From assembly GCA_019310485.1 (NCBI GenBank), contig JAFDEF010000009.1:1-64000 (forward strand): DNA of 64,000 nt, read 5' to 3'. The notes under the pieces were generated by a model. The model was not told the origin of the DNA. It was given only the letters and a program-made list of their open reading frames with translations, and ran no database searches. Made by a program: the position numbers and the translations under genes. Numbering within the stretch: the stretch's first letter is position 1; every line of letters starts with the position of its first letter. This DNA is from Deltaproteobacteria bacterium. GTDB lineage: Bacteria > Desulfobacterota > DSM-4660 > Desulfatiglandales > HGW-15. This document shows positions 34,707 to 45,016 of this stretch, piece by piece.

Positions 34707-35852
34707 CTAATCAAACATAGCAATGAACATGCCGGCTGCTGCAGCTGAACCAATCACTCCGGCCAGGTTGGGGCCCATAGCATGCATTAAAAGATGATTT
34801 GTCTTATCGTACTTTTGTCCTTGCACTTGAGAGACCCTTGCAGCCATTGGCACTGCTGACACACCCGCAGAACCGATCAGGGGATTTATTTTTTCTTTGA
34901 GAAACAGATTCATTATCTTTACCGTCAGAATTCCCCCTGCTGTGCAAACTCCAAAATCTACAAGACCGAGCCCGAAAATAAAAAGCGGTTTCCAGCTCAG
35001 GAACTTGCTGGCATGCATGGTGGCACCAACCGAGATCCCGAGAAAAATAGTCACTATATTCATCAAAGAGCCCTGGGCCGTGTCAGTCAGTCTTCCCACC
35101 ACGCCGCTCTCTTTCATCAGATTACCCAGCATAAACATTCCCATCAGTGGGGTAACCGAGGGTACCAGCAGAGCGATGATCCCGGCTGTCACCAGAGGGA
35201 AGAGAAGCTTTTCGGTTCGTGAAACGGGGCGCAGTTGCCGCATCCGGATTTTTCTTTCTTTATCCGTGGTCAGAAGCCGCATGATACCCGGCTGAATAAG
35301 AGGAACCATCGCCATGTACGAATAAGCTGCCAGGGCGTTTGGCCCAAGGAGTTGGGGGGCCAGGTGCTGAGTGAGATAAATCGTGGTTGGTCCATCAGCA
35401 CCTCCGATTATGCCCACGGAGGCCGCCTCTTTGAGCGTAAACCCGGCAAGCACGGTTCCCGTGAAAGTCACAAAAACACCCAGTTGCGCGCCTGCCCCAA
35501 TCAACAATGTCTTTGGGTTAGCGATAAGAGGGCCAAAGTCCGTCATCGCACCCAGGCCCAGGAAAATTATGCATGGGATTACCTCCCACTCCAAGCCGTA
35601 GTGGTAAAATATGCGCAACAACTCGGCGTGACCTTCGTGGGAGAAACCCATCAAGGGGACAAGCGGAAAATTTACAATAAAAATACCGAATCCAATGGGC
35701 AGAAGAAGAAGGGGTTCATATTTCTTGGCTATGGCAAGGTACATGAACAAAGACCCGATTCCCCACATCACGATAAGCTTCCAGTCAAAATTGGCAACTC
35801 CGGTCGTGTACAAAATGCCGTTGAGCATATCCAGAATTTCATTTGCTGTCAT
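34707..35852 (-). CDS. sodium ion-translocating decarboxylase beta subunit
   Basis: A 381-residue membrane protein with about nine to eleven segments. It is the subunit that decarboxylates carboxybiotin and pumps Na+ in oxaloacetate, methylmalonyl-CoA and glutaconyl-CoA decarboxylases. Conserved parts are VGIIGGADGPTTIYLT (Na+ site), PLIQPGIMRLLTTDKE, GLVDFGVCTAGG and NLAGVIGSAAAAGMF at the C-terminus. Which acid is decarboxylated cannot be told from this subunit. The neighbouring mutase genes suggest methylmalonyl-CoA, and the bam genes further on would fit glutaconyl-CoA. Confidence 0.92.
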   Translation of the reverse strand: MTANEILDMLNGILYTTGVANFDWKLIVMWGIGSLFMYLAIAKKYEPLLLLPIGFGIFIVNFPLVPLMGFSHEGHAELLRIFYHYGLEWEVIPCIIFLGLGAMTDFGPLIANPKTLLIGAGAQLGVFVTFTGTVLAGFTLKEAASVGIIGGADGPTTIYLTQHLAPQLLGPNALAAYSYMAMVPLIQPGIMRLLTTDKERKIRMRQLRPVSRTEKLLFPLVTAGIIALLVPSVTPLMGMFMLGNLMKESGVVGRLTDTAQGSLMNIVTIFLGISVGATMHASKFLSWKPLFIFGLGLVDFGVCTAGGILTVKIMNLFLKEKINPLIGSAGVSAVPMAARVSQVQGQKYDKTNHLLMHAMGPNLAGVIGSAAAAGMFIAMFD

Positions 35853-36036
35853 GACAATTTACTCCCTTTGCCGGCTCGTACTCCCAAACAAACTCTAACT
35901 TCCCAGTATCTCGCGTCTTTATAGCTGTTAGCTGTGTCGAGGCTGTAATATAGCTACACCTTTTTGTCAAGACTAAATTCATTAAGAAAAGACGGGTATT
36001 CCGGCTTTGGCTTCAACGCAGCAAGGCAAAATTTGT

Positions 36037-36066
36037 TTGACATCCCTCTCCGACATGAAATATCTT
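36037..36066 (+). promoter_or_regulatory. putative promoter of the methylmalonyl-CoA mutase genes
   Basis: TTGACA, an 18-base spacer and TATCTT, 40 bases before the start codon of the large subunit. TGGAGGA lies 6 bases before the ATG. Confidence 0.6.
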
Positions 36067-36106
36067 TCCGGTTGTCTGCAGACCCTAGGTTCATGGAGGA
36101 ATAAGT

Positions 36107-37789
36107 ATGCCCGAGAAAAATGACCTTGAAAAACTGCGCAAGGCATTTGATGAGTGGTCAAAGAGCGTTGAGAAAAAACTTGCTAAAAGGCCGGAGAGGA
36201 AGCCTACATTCATAAACACATCCGGCATCCCCATTGAGAGGGTTTATAGCCCTTTGAATGTGGAGTGGCTGGACTATCTCTCAGACCTTGGCTTTCCGGG
36301 AGACTATCCGTTCACAAGAGGCGTTCAACCCACTATGTATCGCGGAAGGCTCTGGACCATGAGACAGTACGCGGGATTTGCATCAGCAGAGGAATCCAAC
36401 AGGCGTTACAAATTCCTCCTGGATCAAGGCCAGACTGGCTTATCAGTGGCTTTCGATCTCCCCACACAGATAGGCTATGATTCCGATCACGAAATGGCAC
36501 TTGGCGAAGTAGGGAAAGTGGGAGTGGCTATAGATTCTCTTGAAGACATGGAGGCTTTATTCAGGGACATTCCCCTAGACAAGGTCAGCACATCTATGAC
36601 GATAAACGCGCCAGCAGCTATCTTACTTGCCATGTACATAGCCGTTGCCGAACAGCAGGGAGTACCGCAAGAAAAACTGAGGGGAACTATTCAAAATGAC
36701 ATCCTGAAAGAATACTCTTCCAGGGGCACCTATATATTCCCTCCAAAGCCTTCCATGCGAATTGTAACCGACATAATAGCGTATTGTTCGGAAAAAGTTC
36801 CCAACTGGAATACGATCAGCATTAGCGGCTACCATATTCGTGAAGCCGGATCCACTGCTGTTCAGGAAGTTGCCTTCACCCTGGCCAATGGGATTGCTTA
36901 TGTCCGGGCTGCCCTGGATGCAGGCCTACACGTGGATGCCTTTGCTCCAAGGCTCTCCTTCTTTTTTAATGCCCATCTTGACTTTTTCGAAGAGATAGCA
37001 AAGTTCAGGGCAGCCAGGCGGCTTTGGGCAAGAATAATGAAGCAAAGATTTGGAGCTAAAGATCCCAGGTCAATGATGATCCGCTTTCACACACAGACCG
37101 CCGGATGCACTCTGACCGCCCAACAACCTCAAAACAATATCGTAAGAGTTGCTTTTGAAGCACTTGCGGCAGTGCTTGGGGGAACCCAGTCGTTGCACAC
37201 AAACTCCATGGATGAAGCCCTGTGTTTACCTTCTGAGCAAGCTGTTCAGGTTGCTCTTCGAACCCAGCAGATTGTTGGTCACGAAATTGGTGTGACCGAA
37301 ACAGTTGATCCCATGGGAGGTTCTTACTACGTCGAGGAGCTCACAAGGCAGATTTGTGAAAGGGCGGAAGACTACATTAAAAGGATCGATGAGATGGGTG
37401 GAGCACCTGCGGCCATTGAAAAGGGCTTTATTCAAAAAGAGATTCAGGACAGCGCCTATGCCTATCAGCGCGAAATCGAAAAGAAAGAAAGGATCGTGGT
37501 CGGTGTCAACAGCTATCAGGTAGAAGAGGAAAAACCAACCAACCTCTTAAGGGTAGATCCGGCTGTGCGAGTTTCTCAAGTTGAAAAACTAAAGAAATTA
37601 AAAGCTGAAAGAGACAACAGTAAAGTCAAAGAAACCCTGGAAAGCCTCAGGCAGGCTGCCGAGGGAAAAGACAACCTTATGTTCCCAATTATAGATGCGG
37701 TAAAGGCCTATGCAACACTTGGAGAAATATGCGATACCCTCAGGGCCGTCTTTGGGGAGTACAAGGGTGTCGCCGCCTTTGGCTCCTAA
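36107..37789 (+). CDS. methylmalonyl-CoA mutase, large (catalytic) subunit
   Basis: A 560-residue catalytic TIM-barrel subunit of a split, archaeal-type mutase that interconverts succinyl-CoA and methylmalonyl-CoA with adenosylcobalamin. Motifs: [62 protein letters not shown] and [14 protein letters not shown]. The B12-binding domain is on the next gene. The sequence could also belong to a related acyl-CoA mutase, but all the methylmalonyl-type motifs are present. No meaB-like chaperone or epimerase gene is in the window. Confidence 0.95.
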   Translation: MPEKNDLEKLRKAFDEWSKSVEKKLAKRPERKPTFINTSGIPIERVYSPLNVEWLDYLSDLGFPGDYPFTRGVQPTMYRGRLWTMRQYAGFASAEESNRRYKFLLDQGQTGLSVAFDLPTQIGYDSDHEMALGEVGKVGVAIDSLEDMEALFRDIPLDKVSTSMTINAPAAILLAMYIAVAEQQGVPQEKLRGTIQNDILKEYSSRGTYIFPPKPSMRIVTDIIAYCSEKVPNWNTISISGYHIREAGSTAVQEVAFTLANGIAYVRAALDAGLHVDAFAPRLSFFFNAHLDFFEEIAKFRAARRLWARIMKQRFGAKDPRSMMIRFHTQTAGCTLTAQQPQNNIVRVAFEALAAVLGGTQSLHTNSMDEALCLPSEQAVQVALRTQQIVGHEIGVTETVDPMGGSYYVEELTRQICERAEDYIKRIDEMGGAPAAIEKGFIQKEIQDSAYAYQREIEKKERIVVGVNSYQVEEEKPTNLLRVDPAVRVSQVEKLKKLKAERDNSKVKETLESLRQAAEGKDNLMFPIIDAVKAYATLGEICDTLRAVFGEYKGVAAFGS

Positions 37790-37888
37790 AGCAAACGATT
37801 TGATAACAGAAACGAGCCATTTGAACTCCGGGATTTTGTTTTTTTCGGTATTTAATTTCAAAAACCAATAGTCGAGGGGCAACTTCAG

Positions 37889-38290
37889 ATGGGGAGCAAA
37901 AAAAAGATCAGGGTTCTGGCAACAAAGCCGGGTCTTGATGGGCATGACAGGGGAATTAAGGTGGTGGCAAGTGCCCTGATGGATGCGGGCATGGAAGTTA
38001 TTTACACGGGATTCAGGCAAACGCCCCTTCAGGTGGTGGAAGCGGCAATCCAGGAAGATGTTGATGTGATCGCCATGAGCAGCCTCTCAGGTGCCCACGA
38101 CTACCTCTTTCCTAAGGTTATGGAGCTCTTAAAGGAAAGAGGAGCGGACGACATACTCGTCATCGGAGGAGGCATCATTCCGGACGAGGACATTCCTGCC
38201 TTGAAGGCATGCGGTATATCCGAGATATTCGGGCCCGGCACAAACACACAGGACGTAATCAAGTATATAAAAGAAAACGTGAAAAGGTAG
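37889..38290 (+). CDS. methylmalonyl-CoA mutase, B12-binding subunit
   Basis: A 133-residue cobalamin-binding subunit with the DxHxxG motif ([13 protein letters not shown]) that places the lower histidine ligand on cobalt. The rest of the Rossmann-like fold is [26 protein letters not shown] and [12 protein letters not shown]. It follows the large subunit by 99 bases in the same direction. Confidence 0.96.
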   Translation: MGSKKKIRVLATKPGLDGHDRGIKVVASALMDAGMEVIYTGFRQTPLQVVEAAIQEDVDVIAMSSLSGAHDYLFPKVMELLKERGADDILVIGGGIIPDEDIPALKACGISEIFGPGTNTQDVIKYIKENVKR

Positions 38291-38379
38291 AGTGAAACCT
38301 TGGCAAAGATTTCACACATTTCAAGGCAGTCGGAATGTAACGGGTTTTTGTTTATGCGGTGGGAGATTAGCTATAGTGC

Positions 38380-41300
38380 TTAAAATTTGGCCTCTCCTTC
38401 CTCTCCGCTATCAGATGCAGGTGACACAACTGAGAGCGCAACTTGTCTTACACGTTCGTTCTTGTCACCAAAAAAGCCGGCCAGAATCTCCTCGATCTTG
38501 GGATCATCAATTTGGGCAAGTGAGGAAGCGGCGCTTGCTCGAACTTCGGGGCTATACTTATTTCCCATAAAAAAGTTCCTCTTAGCCAACACACCGGATA
38601 AAAGCTCAATACTCGCCGTGTCTCCTATGTGTGCAAGAGTTTCGCAGCAGGCAACCAGGCGCCTTTCTTCTTTACTGGTTTTGAGCACAGATCCAAGCTT
38701 TTCGGAAATAGCGCTCTTACCGAGTCTACCAAGAGATCTGATGGCACGAACTGCCAGATCAAGGTTTTCGCTTTCCGCACAGGCCAGGAGCAGTTTTTCC
38801 ATTTCAGCATTGTTTATCCGCTCAGCGACCCTAAATGCTTCCTCCCTTATAAGAGGATTTTCGTCCCAAAAAGCGGAGAGCAATTCTTTTCGCAGGTCCT
38901 GTGTAACACCATCCACGACCTCCAGTAGGCGCAGCCGCTGTTCAGGTTCCTGCAGCGTGGCTACTTCTCGTTTCAGCAATTTACCTACTTCAGGGCCCAG
39001 GTCGGAGAGGAGATCCGCAGCAACCTGCCTTGTTCTTAAATTTTCCTCCCTCCTTATAATGTCTATGAGAACAGGTGCTCCAAGATGCCCGAGGCTTCCA
39101 AGCACCTGGGCTGCATTTTGCTGCCTCATAGATTCTTCTGAGCAGAAATCATCCACAAGCAATTGCTGTGTCTTTGGTTCCAAGGGCCTTTCAAGAACCC
39201 TTGCGAGCATCCCAGCCTGGTCTCCATCAGTTTCTAGAAACTCACGATACCGCCTCCTCAAATTAAGGAGAATCCTGGTAGCCAAGGGATATTCGACAAA
39301 CTGTAGAAACACAGTTACCAGCCGATGAAGAAAATCCCCCAAGTCCTTAAGAACCAAGGGATCATCTTCTTGTGAAAGAACCAGTATAAGAGGATCTACC
39401 AGGAATTTTGCGAGCTGGTTTTGCAAACCGAGATTTAGCCCTTCCATAAGGCTTTGACAGCGACTTATCACCTTCTGGCGTGCACCCGGGGATCCGCTCA
39501 GGTACCCCCGGAAAAGTCGCCTTACAATCGCCTTTATCCTCTTGTCATCCCCTTTGAGTAATAGATCGCTCAGTCTGAGCGGTATTTTTTCAAGAAGCTC
39601 TTCAATGGATGCCTCATCTATCTGACTAGGACCCGCATCGCGCTTCCTTATCACTTTCTTCTTTGTAACCTGAACTTCCCCTTTGCTCGGTGCCAGCATA
39701 CTTGAAGAGATCTTTGCTTCGTAAAGACGGCGGTCAAAGAGGATATGGGTGATTGCCTTTTCTTTTGCCAGCCCCGTCCAGAACTTGCTATCCACGCCAA
39801 CCTCCGGAACATGGTAGAGGCCTCCAATGAACTCCATTATTTCTTTGGAAGAAATGTTTTCAAGAAAAGTAATGCTCATCAGCCCGATGGAATCGAGGAA
39901 TTCAACAAAGTTTTTCGCCAGAAGTCCATATTCTGACGTATCCACCTTCTCTCCATTAACCAGCAACGAATCGGCCACCTTTGCCATGGTCACGGCTGGC
40001 CGCCTAGCAAGCAGTGGACTAAGGGCGTCGCTAACTTGCTCCACAGCCTTTTCGATGGCTTTGCTTCTTATTGGGTAGAGTTTGATGCTCCTTGCAGCGT
40101 TCAAAAGCGAGCGCATAAGCCTGGGTAAATAGGCGAAGTCATCTGCCTGCAGTCCTCCTGTCTGTTCCGAGGCTTCAAGCTTAGTAGCTATCTGCTCAGG
40201 CCGTTCATCTCTACCAACCTCCTCTGCCATTTCTTGCGCAAAGCGGCTTCTTTCTGCATCTACCGCATACTTAACCTGGGTAAGCTCTATGTGAGTAATC
40301 GTGTTTTCTTTTATAAACCGGCTCCAAAAATCCTCATCAATAACTTCCTTCTTGGTAGTGCCAAACGCTCTCAACACTGTGCTTAACTCTTGCTCCTCAA
40401 GGCCACGCGCAAAAGAAATGCCTTTCAACTCGGCACGGTCAAGAAACTTGAGAAAAGCTTCAGCAAAAACTTTGAACTCAGCCGTGTCAATCCTCTGACC
40501 GTTGACAACCAGATTTCTCTCAATCTGGAAAACTGTAAGAATTTCATTCTTTTCAAGCACCGTGTTCAAGGCTTCATGGGCCTGCTGGTTCGTCACCGTA
40601 ATAGCTCTGCTTCCGGGAGGATAAAGGGTTGAATTCCTCACAGCAAGGAGTAACTTTCGAAAAACATCGGGTATCTTAACGATGCTTTCAGCGTCCAGGG
40701 GCTCGCCTTTTGGCCGGGCCTCGGTAGGGATTCTGCCTGTTGTGTAATACCTTACCTCCTCAAAATTAAAAACCGCATCATTTTGCGCAGCCTGGATTTC
40801 TTCATATGATCTTGCCTTTTCCTCATTTGCTGAGCGCCTGAAATGATAGGCTAGGGTCGCGGCCGAGGGGAGCAGATCCTTCTCGTACAGGGATTCCTGG
40901 TAGTTCCCAACTCTCTCATGTAAAGCCTGCTTCACGTCTTCATCTATCACGCCGTATGCTATGTCCGAAACACGCCTGCTCAAGAAGCGGATCGTCTCGT
41001 CATTTATCTCGAAATCAGTGCTTATCAGGCCCTGTGATACAGCCTTGTCAATGAATTCCAGAATCTTTGCCTCACTTATGTTCGAGCTTCCCGTAAGAGC
41101 GCTTAGAGAAATCTGGTCACCAAACACGCTTGCCTGATCAAGCAAGCGGCGGCTTTCTTCATCAAGGGCGGATATCTTGTCTCTAACAATGTCTTCTAGC
41201 GACCTGGGCAGATATCCTTCCTCAAGTGGATGAATAACCCACTGCTGTCCGGAGAGGGCAATCTTGCCATCCAATACCAGCTTGCGCACAATCTCGCTGA

Positions 41301-42669
41301 TAAACAAGGGATTTCCCTGAGTCAAGCGTTCCAGTTCGCTGCTAAAGCCTTTTGGAAGTCCCACCTTTGGAAAAATAGCCTGGAGGTGGCTCACAATGTC
41401 AGGCTCTGCAAGTGGCGTTAGCCGAAAACGCCGAAGGTTTATTTCCTCGCCATACGTCTTGCAAAACCGCTCAAGAATATCCTCCTCGCCCTGTGGATGC
41501 TCCTGAGGGGCCTCAATGGCAGAAGAACATACGAAGAGCGGAATCTCTTTCTGCACTATTATCTGCCTGAGAACAAGCAAAGTGGCCTCATCTGCAAAGT
41601 GCAAATCATCAATAAACAATATTGTTGGCTTTGAGCCGACGGCCAGCCCGATAAGTTTTACAAGCGTGTCGAAGATACCCTTCCGGCGTTCTTTTTCTTC
41701 TTTCTTTCCAGCACTGTCTGCCTCTCCCACTTGTGGTAGGATTCTGGAAAGGTAGGCCTTTTCCTCTCCTGAGAGGCTCTCAACAATACCCTCCCCTTTG
41801 TCTTCCCGCTCCCGGAGCAAATTGACCAGGATATTGCCAATCAGGTAGTAGGGTCTGAACAGTTCTTGTGGAGTCCCGGAAACCTTGGCCTGCACCAAAC
41901 TTCGCGCTCGGGACAATTGCCTCTTAACCGCCTCCAGGAACATACTTTTGCCCATGCCCGCTGCCCCGTACGCGATAAGAAACTGGCTTTGATGTCGACT
42001 GAAATCTTTGAGCGCTTCAGCCACGGCGGCAAGTTGTTTCTTCCGGCCCGCTATGTTTATTTTCTCAAGCTGATAGTAAGCTGTCTTAACGAAAACATCT
42101 TCTGGAGCAACAGCCCCGGCATTGGCGAGTCTATCTCTACCCGCTTTCTTGGCATAATAAAGCGCAGTATCCGCTTGCTGAACCAGCGCTTTGTCACTCT
42201 TGGCATCACTGGGAGCGGAGGCAATGCCAATGCTCAGAGTCATTGCAAGCTCTTCGTTGGCTTCCTCCAGGGGCATCCGTCGTTCATGAACTTTGCGTAT
42301 GAGGTCTTCTCCAAGACCCATGGCTTGCTCTTTGTCTGCTCTTGGTAGCAAGATCATGAACTCATCACCTGCGTATCGAATAGGGAGGTTGTCTTTGCCT
42401 GCCACTTCCCTCAACAAATTGGCCACCCATACAAGGGCCTGGTCCCCAACATCATGACCGTAAGTGTCATTGATATTCTTGAAGTGGTCGAGGTCTACCA
42501 TAATCAGGGACACGGGATTCGCCTCAAGGGAATCCCATTTGATATCATGCTGAAAGTAGTTGAAAAGAAAACGGCGGTTGTAAAGGCCTGTCAGTTCATC
42601 CTCAAAGATGAGCCTGGAAGGGTCTTTGCCGATGTGTTCAAGATAGTAAAGGTAGTTTTTTTGTGCCAT
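38380..42669 (-). CDS. giant GGDEF-ATPase-HEAT signalling protein
   Basis: A 1429-residue cytoplasmic protein. Residues 20-185 are a diguanylate cyclase domain with active site RYAGDEF and DLDHFKNINDTYGHDVGD. Residues 205-480 are an AAA-type ATPase of the adenylate cyclase/regulator kind: Walker A GAAGMGKS near 236 and Walker B ILFIDDLHFAD near 351. A helical winged-helix-like region follows. Then come two copies of an unnamed 135-residue domain (about 665-800 and 848-982) sharing LVVNG/LLVNG, DTxE, FW and KExxITHI. The last third (about 1150-1420) is HEAT-like. Combination suggests that ATP binding or protein contacts control c-di-GMP output. The gene has its own promoter and converges with the mutase genes. 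Confidence 0.88.
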   Translation of the reverse strand: MAQKNYLYYLEHIGKDPSRLIFEDELTGLYNRRFLFNYFQHDIKWDSLEANPVSLIMVDLDHFKNINDTYGHDVGDQALVWVANLLREVAGKDNLPIRYAGDEFMILLPRADKEQAMGLGEDLIRKVHERRMPLEEANEELAMTLSIGIASAPSDAKSDKALVQQADTALYYAKKAGRDRLANAGAVAPEDVFVKTAYYQLEKINIAGRKKQLAAVAEALKDFSRHQSQFLIAYGAAGMGKSMFLEAVKRQLSRARSLVQAKVSGTPQELFRPYYLIGNILVNLLREREDKGEGIVESLSGEEKAYLSRILPQVGEADSAGKKEEKERRKGIFDTLVKLIGLAVGSKPTILFIDDLHFADEATLLVLRQIIVQKEIPLFVCSSAIEAPQEHPQGEEDILERFCKTYGEEINLRRFRLTPLAEPDIVSHLQAIFPKVGLPKGFSSELERLTQGNPLFISEIVRKLVLDGKIALSGQQWVIHPLEEGYLPRSLEDIVRDKISALDEESRRLLDQASVFGDQISLSALTGSSNISEAKILEFIDKAVSQGLISTDFEINDETIRFLSRRVSDIAYGVIDEDVKQALHERVGNYQESLYEKDLLPSAATLAYHFRRSANEEKARSYEEIQAAQNDAVFNFEEVRYYTTGRIPTEARPKGEPLDAESIVKIPDVFRKLLLAVRNSTLYPPGSRAITVTNQQAHEALNTVLEKNEILTVFQIERNLVVNGQRIDTAEFKVFAEAFLKFLDRAELKGISFARGLEEQELSTVLRAFGTTKKEVIDEDFWSRFIKENTITHIELTQVKYAVDAERSRFAQEMAEEVGRDERPEQIATKLEASEQTGGLQADDFAYLPRLMRSLLNAARSIKLYPIRSKAIEKAVEQVSDALSPLLARRPAVTMAKVADSLLVNGEKVDTSEYGLLAKNFVEFLDSIGLMSITFLENISSKEIMEFIGGLYHVPEVGVDSKFWTGLAKEKAITHILFDRRLYEAKISSSMLAPSKGEVQVTKKKVIRKRDAGPSQIDEASIEELLEKIPLRLSDLLLKGDDKRIKAIVRRLFRGYLSGSPGARQKVISRCQSLMEGLNLGLQNQLAKFLVDPLILVLSQEDDPLVLKDLGDFLHRLVTVFLQFVEYPLATRILLNLRRRYREFLETDGDQAGMLARVLERPLEPKTQQLLVDDFCSEESMRQQNAAQVLGSLGHLGAPVLIDIIRREENLRTRQVAADLLSDLGPEVGKLLKREVATLQEPEQRLRLLEVVDGVTQDLRKELLSAFWDENPLIREEAFRVAERINNAEMEKLLLACAESENLDLAVRAIRSLGRLGKSAISEKLGSVLKTSKEERRLVACCETLAHIGDTASIELLSGVLAKRNFFMGNKYSPEVRASAASSLAQIDDPKIEEILAGFFGDKNERVRQVALSVVSPASDSGEEGEAKF

Positions 42670-42727
42670 TCCCCTGGTTGAAAAAACTGCCCCGCTGAGA
42701 AGATATGAAACTTTTTCTTAGTCATAT

Positions 42728-42757
42728 AGTATACTTAACCATCTCCCTCAGTGTCAA
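42728..42757 (-). promoter_or_regulatory. putative promoter of the GGDEF-ATPase-HEAT gene
   Basis: Minus-strand TTGACA, 18-base spacer and TATACT, about 60 bases upstream of the ATG. AGGGGA directly precedes the start codon. Confidence 0.65.
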
Positions 42758-42771
42758 GGTAAAACCCCTGA

Positions 42772-42822
42772 CCCCGATTCACCATCAAACACCATCTGCC
42801 GTTCGACAGGCTCACGGCCCTG
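42772..42822 (+). repeat. second dispersed repeat, copy B
   Basis: The same 51 bases as at 6627-6677, in the same orientation, 36 kb away. It lies between the large signalling gene and the bam operon. The flanks on both sides differ. Confidence 0.8.
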
Positions 42823-42900
42823 TGACTCCAGGCTCACGCCTCTCCTCCAGAAACATCCCACCCTGGCAGAAAAAGGGCTAAGGGAAAAGAGTGGCGGTTT

Positions 42901-43668
42901 TTATTCATTTCTCCATACAGGTTTTCTCTTTCCCAGGAACGCCTTGAGACCTTCATGGGCGTCTTTAGTTTTCATCAGGTGATCAAGATAGATTTCCTCT
43001 ATTACCTTTAGCGAGGCCTCAAAATCATCCATCAGACCTGCAACCATAGCGCTCTTCGTCTGTCTCAAGATTTCTGCGCTCAGCTTGAGGTAGGGTTCTG
43101 TGAAATTTCTCGTTTCTGTCTCGAGTTCCTCGTCTTTTACAACCTTGTTTACAAGGCCTATTTCAAGGGCCTCGGAAGCCTTAATTATGCGACCTGAAAG
43201 GATAAGATCCGATGCCACCTTGCGGCCTATAATCCTAGGCATGATTTGGGCGGCTATCGGTGGAAACACACCCACCTGGATTTCAGGTTGCCCAAGCTTT
43301 GCGCTCTCCGCCGCAATTACCAGGTCGCAAAAAATAGCGAGCTCACAGCCACCTCCCAGACACGACCCGTAAACTGAAGCCATAGTTGGAATTTCAGTCC
43401 TATTTAAAAGACGAAACATCTTGTGAAAGGCCTCAATCATTTTGGGGGCTAGGTCCCCCATATGTTCACCCACGTCAACACCGGCGGAAAAACATTTGCC
43501 CTGTGCCTTAAATAGCAGAACCTTGAGGTTTCTATCTTCGCCACACTTTTTTATAGCATCGCTAATTTCTTCCATCATGGCGATGTTCAAAACGTTTAGA
43601 GGTGGCTTATTGAGGGTTATGGTTGCCAGGCCCTCAGCTGAGTCAGTAATAATATATTCGTACGCCAT
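42901..43668 (-). CDS. bamR: cyclohexa-1,5-diene-1-carbonyl-CoA hydratase (dienoyl-CoA hydratase)
   Basis: A 255-residue crotonase-family enzyme. It adds water to the dienoyl-CoA formed by benzoyl-CoA reductase. Crotonase features are LNKPPLNVLNIAMMEE, the oxyanion-hole CFSAGVDVGEH and SCLGGGCELAIFCDLVIA. The family assignment to dienoyl-CoA hydratase rests on its overall sequence and on its position directly after BamA and BamQ homologues. Other enoyl-CoA hydratases cannot be ruled out. Last gene of the operon. Confidence 0.82.
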   Translation of the reverse strand: MAYEYIITDSAEGLATITLNKPPLNVLNIAMMEEISDAIKKCGEDRNLKVLLFKAQGKCFSAGVDVGEHMGDLAPKMIEAFHKMFRLLNRTEIPTMASVYGSCLGGGCELAIFCDLVIAAESAKLGQPEIQVGVFPPIAAQIMPRIIGRKVASDLILSGRIIKASEALEIGLVNKVVKDEELETETRNFTEPYLKLSAEILRQTKSAMVAGLMDDFEASLKVIEEIYLDHLMKTKDAHEGLKAFLGKRKPVWRNE

Positions 43669-43810
43669 AATCTAGGTCCCTCCTTTCCTGTGCACTCCTA
43701 CAATGTTGGTTCACTACTATAGAAAGGAGGCAGGCTACCGCACCTGGCCCCCCTGCCAGAAAAACACATCATACAGGAATTCAGCTACATTGCCCGGAAG
43801 TACGTTGCCT

Positions 43811-44947
43811 TTACTTTTTCGGCTTCGCCAGTACTTCCTCGCAAAGTTCGTCATCAAAAGTTCTCACATCGCGCAGAAGCTTACGATACTTAAGAAAGTC
43901 AATTGTCCTCTGCCCGGTCAGTTTCTGGGTATTAAAAGCATTAAAGCCGATAAAGGCCTCTGCGTTCATGTTTGCTCCAAGCCAGTAAATCTGACTGCTC
44001 TTAAGCATATCCCAGTAATGTTTCTTTTTCACCCTTATGCTCTCAATTGTATTCATCAGGCACAGGAAGGTGGTATTGGTCATGGTCCAGGCCATCTGAT
44101 CAATAAAAGCATCCAGCTTACTGAAATCGGTGGTTAGTTTCTTGAGCTCTTCATTTGCCTCCTTGTACTCAGCCCCTTTCTTGAACTCGCCATAAACTAT
44201 CTCACCGCTGTCAACATACTTATCCGTAATCACCCTGGGATCTCTTACCCATTCTCCTTTCCCATTTTTCTTGATTGGAATAGCCTTGGTGATCAGCCCG
44301 AGTCTTTCCATCTTGTAGGCGCTCCACATCTCGTTGGAGGTTGCCTGCCACATTGCTTGCTCCATGCTCAAGTTCCAGGGAAGAAAGTCGGTAGATCCAC
44401 CGGTAGGAGTGGATCCGTGCCGGGTGCCTGCTTGTCCAAAAGCCGCGGTATCGGCCGCAACCGTGAAATCACAAGCCTGGCCGATCTCCTGGCCACCTGC
44501 TATCCTCATGCCGTTACAGCGACAAATGACCGGCTTTCGGGCTTTCAGGATAGCGTCAACCATCCCGGAAAAAAGGTCCATGTACTGAACATACTCAAGG
44601 GGCCTTCTTGAATAGTACTCTGCATATTCCTTTGTGTTTCCTCCGGTGCAAAAGGCCCGATCCCCTGCGCCGGTAAAAACGATGACCTGGACCTCCCGAT
44701 CCATTGATCCCTTGTGCATTCCGGCGATAACCCCTTTTACCATCTCCGTGGTGTAGGAGTTGTACTGGGCAGCGTTGTTCAGGGTAACCCAGGCTGTAGC
44801 CAGACCTTCAACAACTTCGCCCGTTGCAGGGTTAATAAGTGGTTTTTTTTCGTAAGTTGTACATGGGGGTTCTTTTCCAAAAAACTCCTCACCAAACAGA
44901 TCATGATCCTTTATCTCATTGTCTCTAATCAACCAATCTAAAGCCAT
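43811..44947 (-). CDS. bamA: 6-oxocyclohex-1-ene-1-carbonyl-CoA hydrolase (ring-opening)
   Basis: A 378-residue crotonase-fold enzyme that hydrates and opens the ring of 6-oxocyclohex-1-ene-1-carbonyl-CoA to a pimelyl-CoA derivative; a known marker of anaerobic aromatic degradation. It is longer than ordinary crotonases. Typical parts are TTEMVKGVIAGMHKGSMDR, FTGAGDRAFCTGGNTKEYAE, ICRCNGMRIAGGQEIGQACD, TRHGSTPTGGSTDFLPW and NTFNTQKLTGQRTID-like FNTQKLTGQR. It sits between BamQ and BamR homologues. Confidence 0.95.
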   Translation of the reverse strand: MALDWLIRDNEIKDHDLFGEEFFGKEPPCTTYEKKPLINPATGEVVEGLATAWVTLNNAAQYNSYTTEMVKGVIAGMHKGSMDREVQVIVFTGAGDRAFCTGGNTKEYAEYYSRRPLEYVQYMDLFSGMVDAILKARKPVICRCNGMRIAGGQEIGQACDFTVAADTAAFGQAGTRHGSTPTGGSTDFLPWNLSMEQAMWQATSNEMWSAYKMERLGLITKAIPIKKNGKGEWVRDPRVITDKYVDSGEIVYGEFKKGAEYKEANEELKKLTTDFSKLDAFIDQMAWTMTNTTFLCLMNTIESIRVKKKHYWDMLKSSQIYWLGANMNAEAFIGFNAFNTQKLTGQRTIDFLKYRKLLRDVRTFDDELCEEVLAKPKK

Positions 44948-45016
44948 AATTATCCCTCTCTTTCAATTTTTTGATTCCTGTCCCCGGCTCCAAAGCCTCA
45001 GGGAGCCGGGTTGAGC

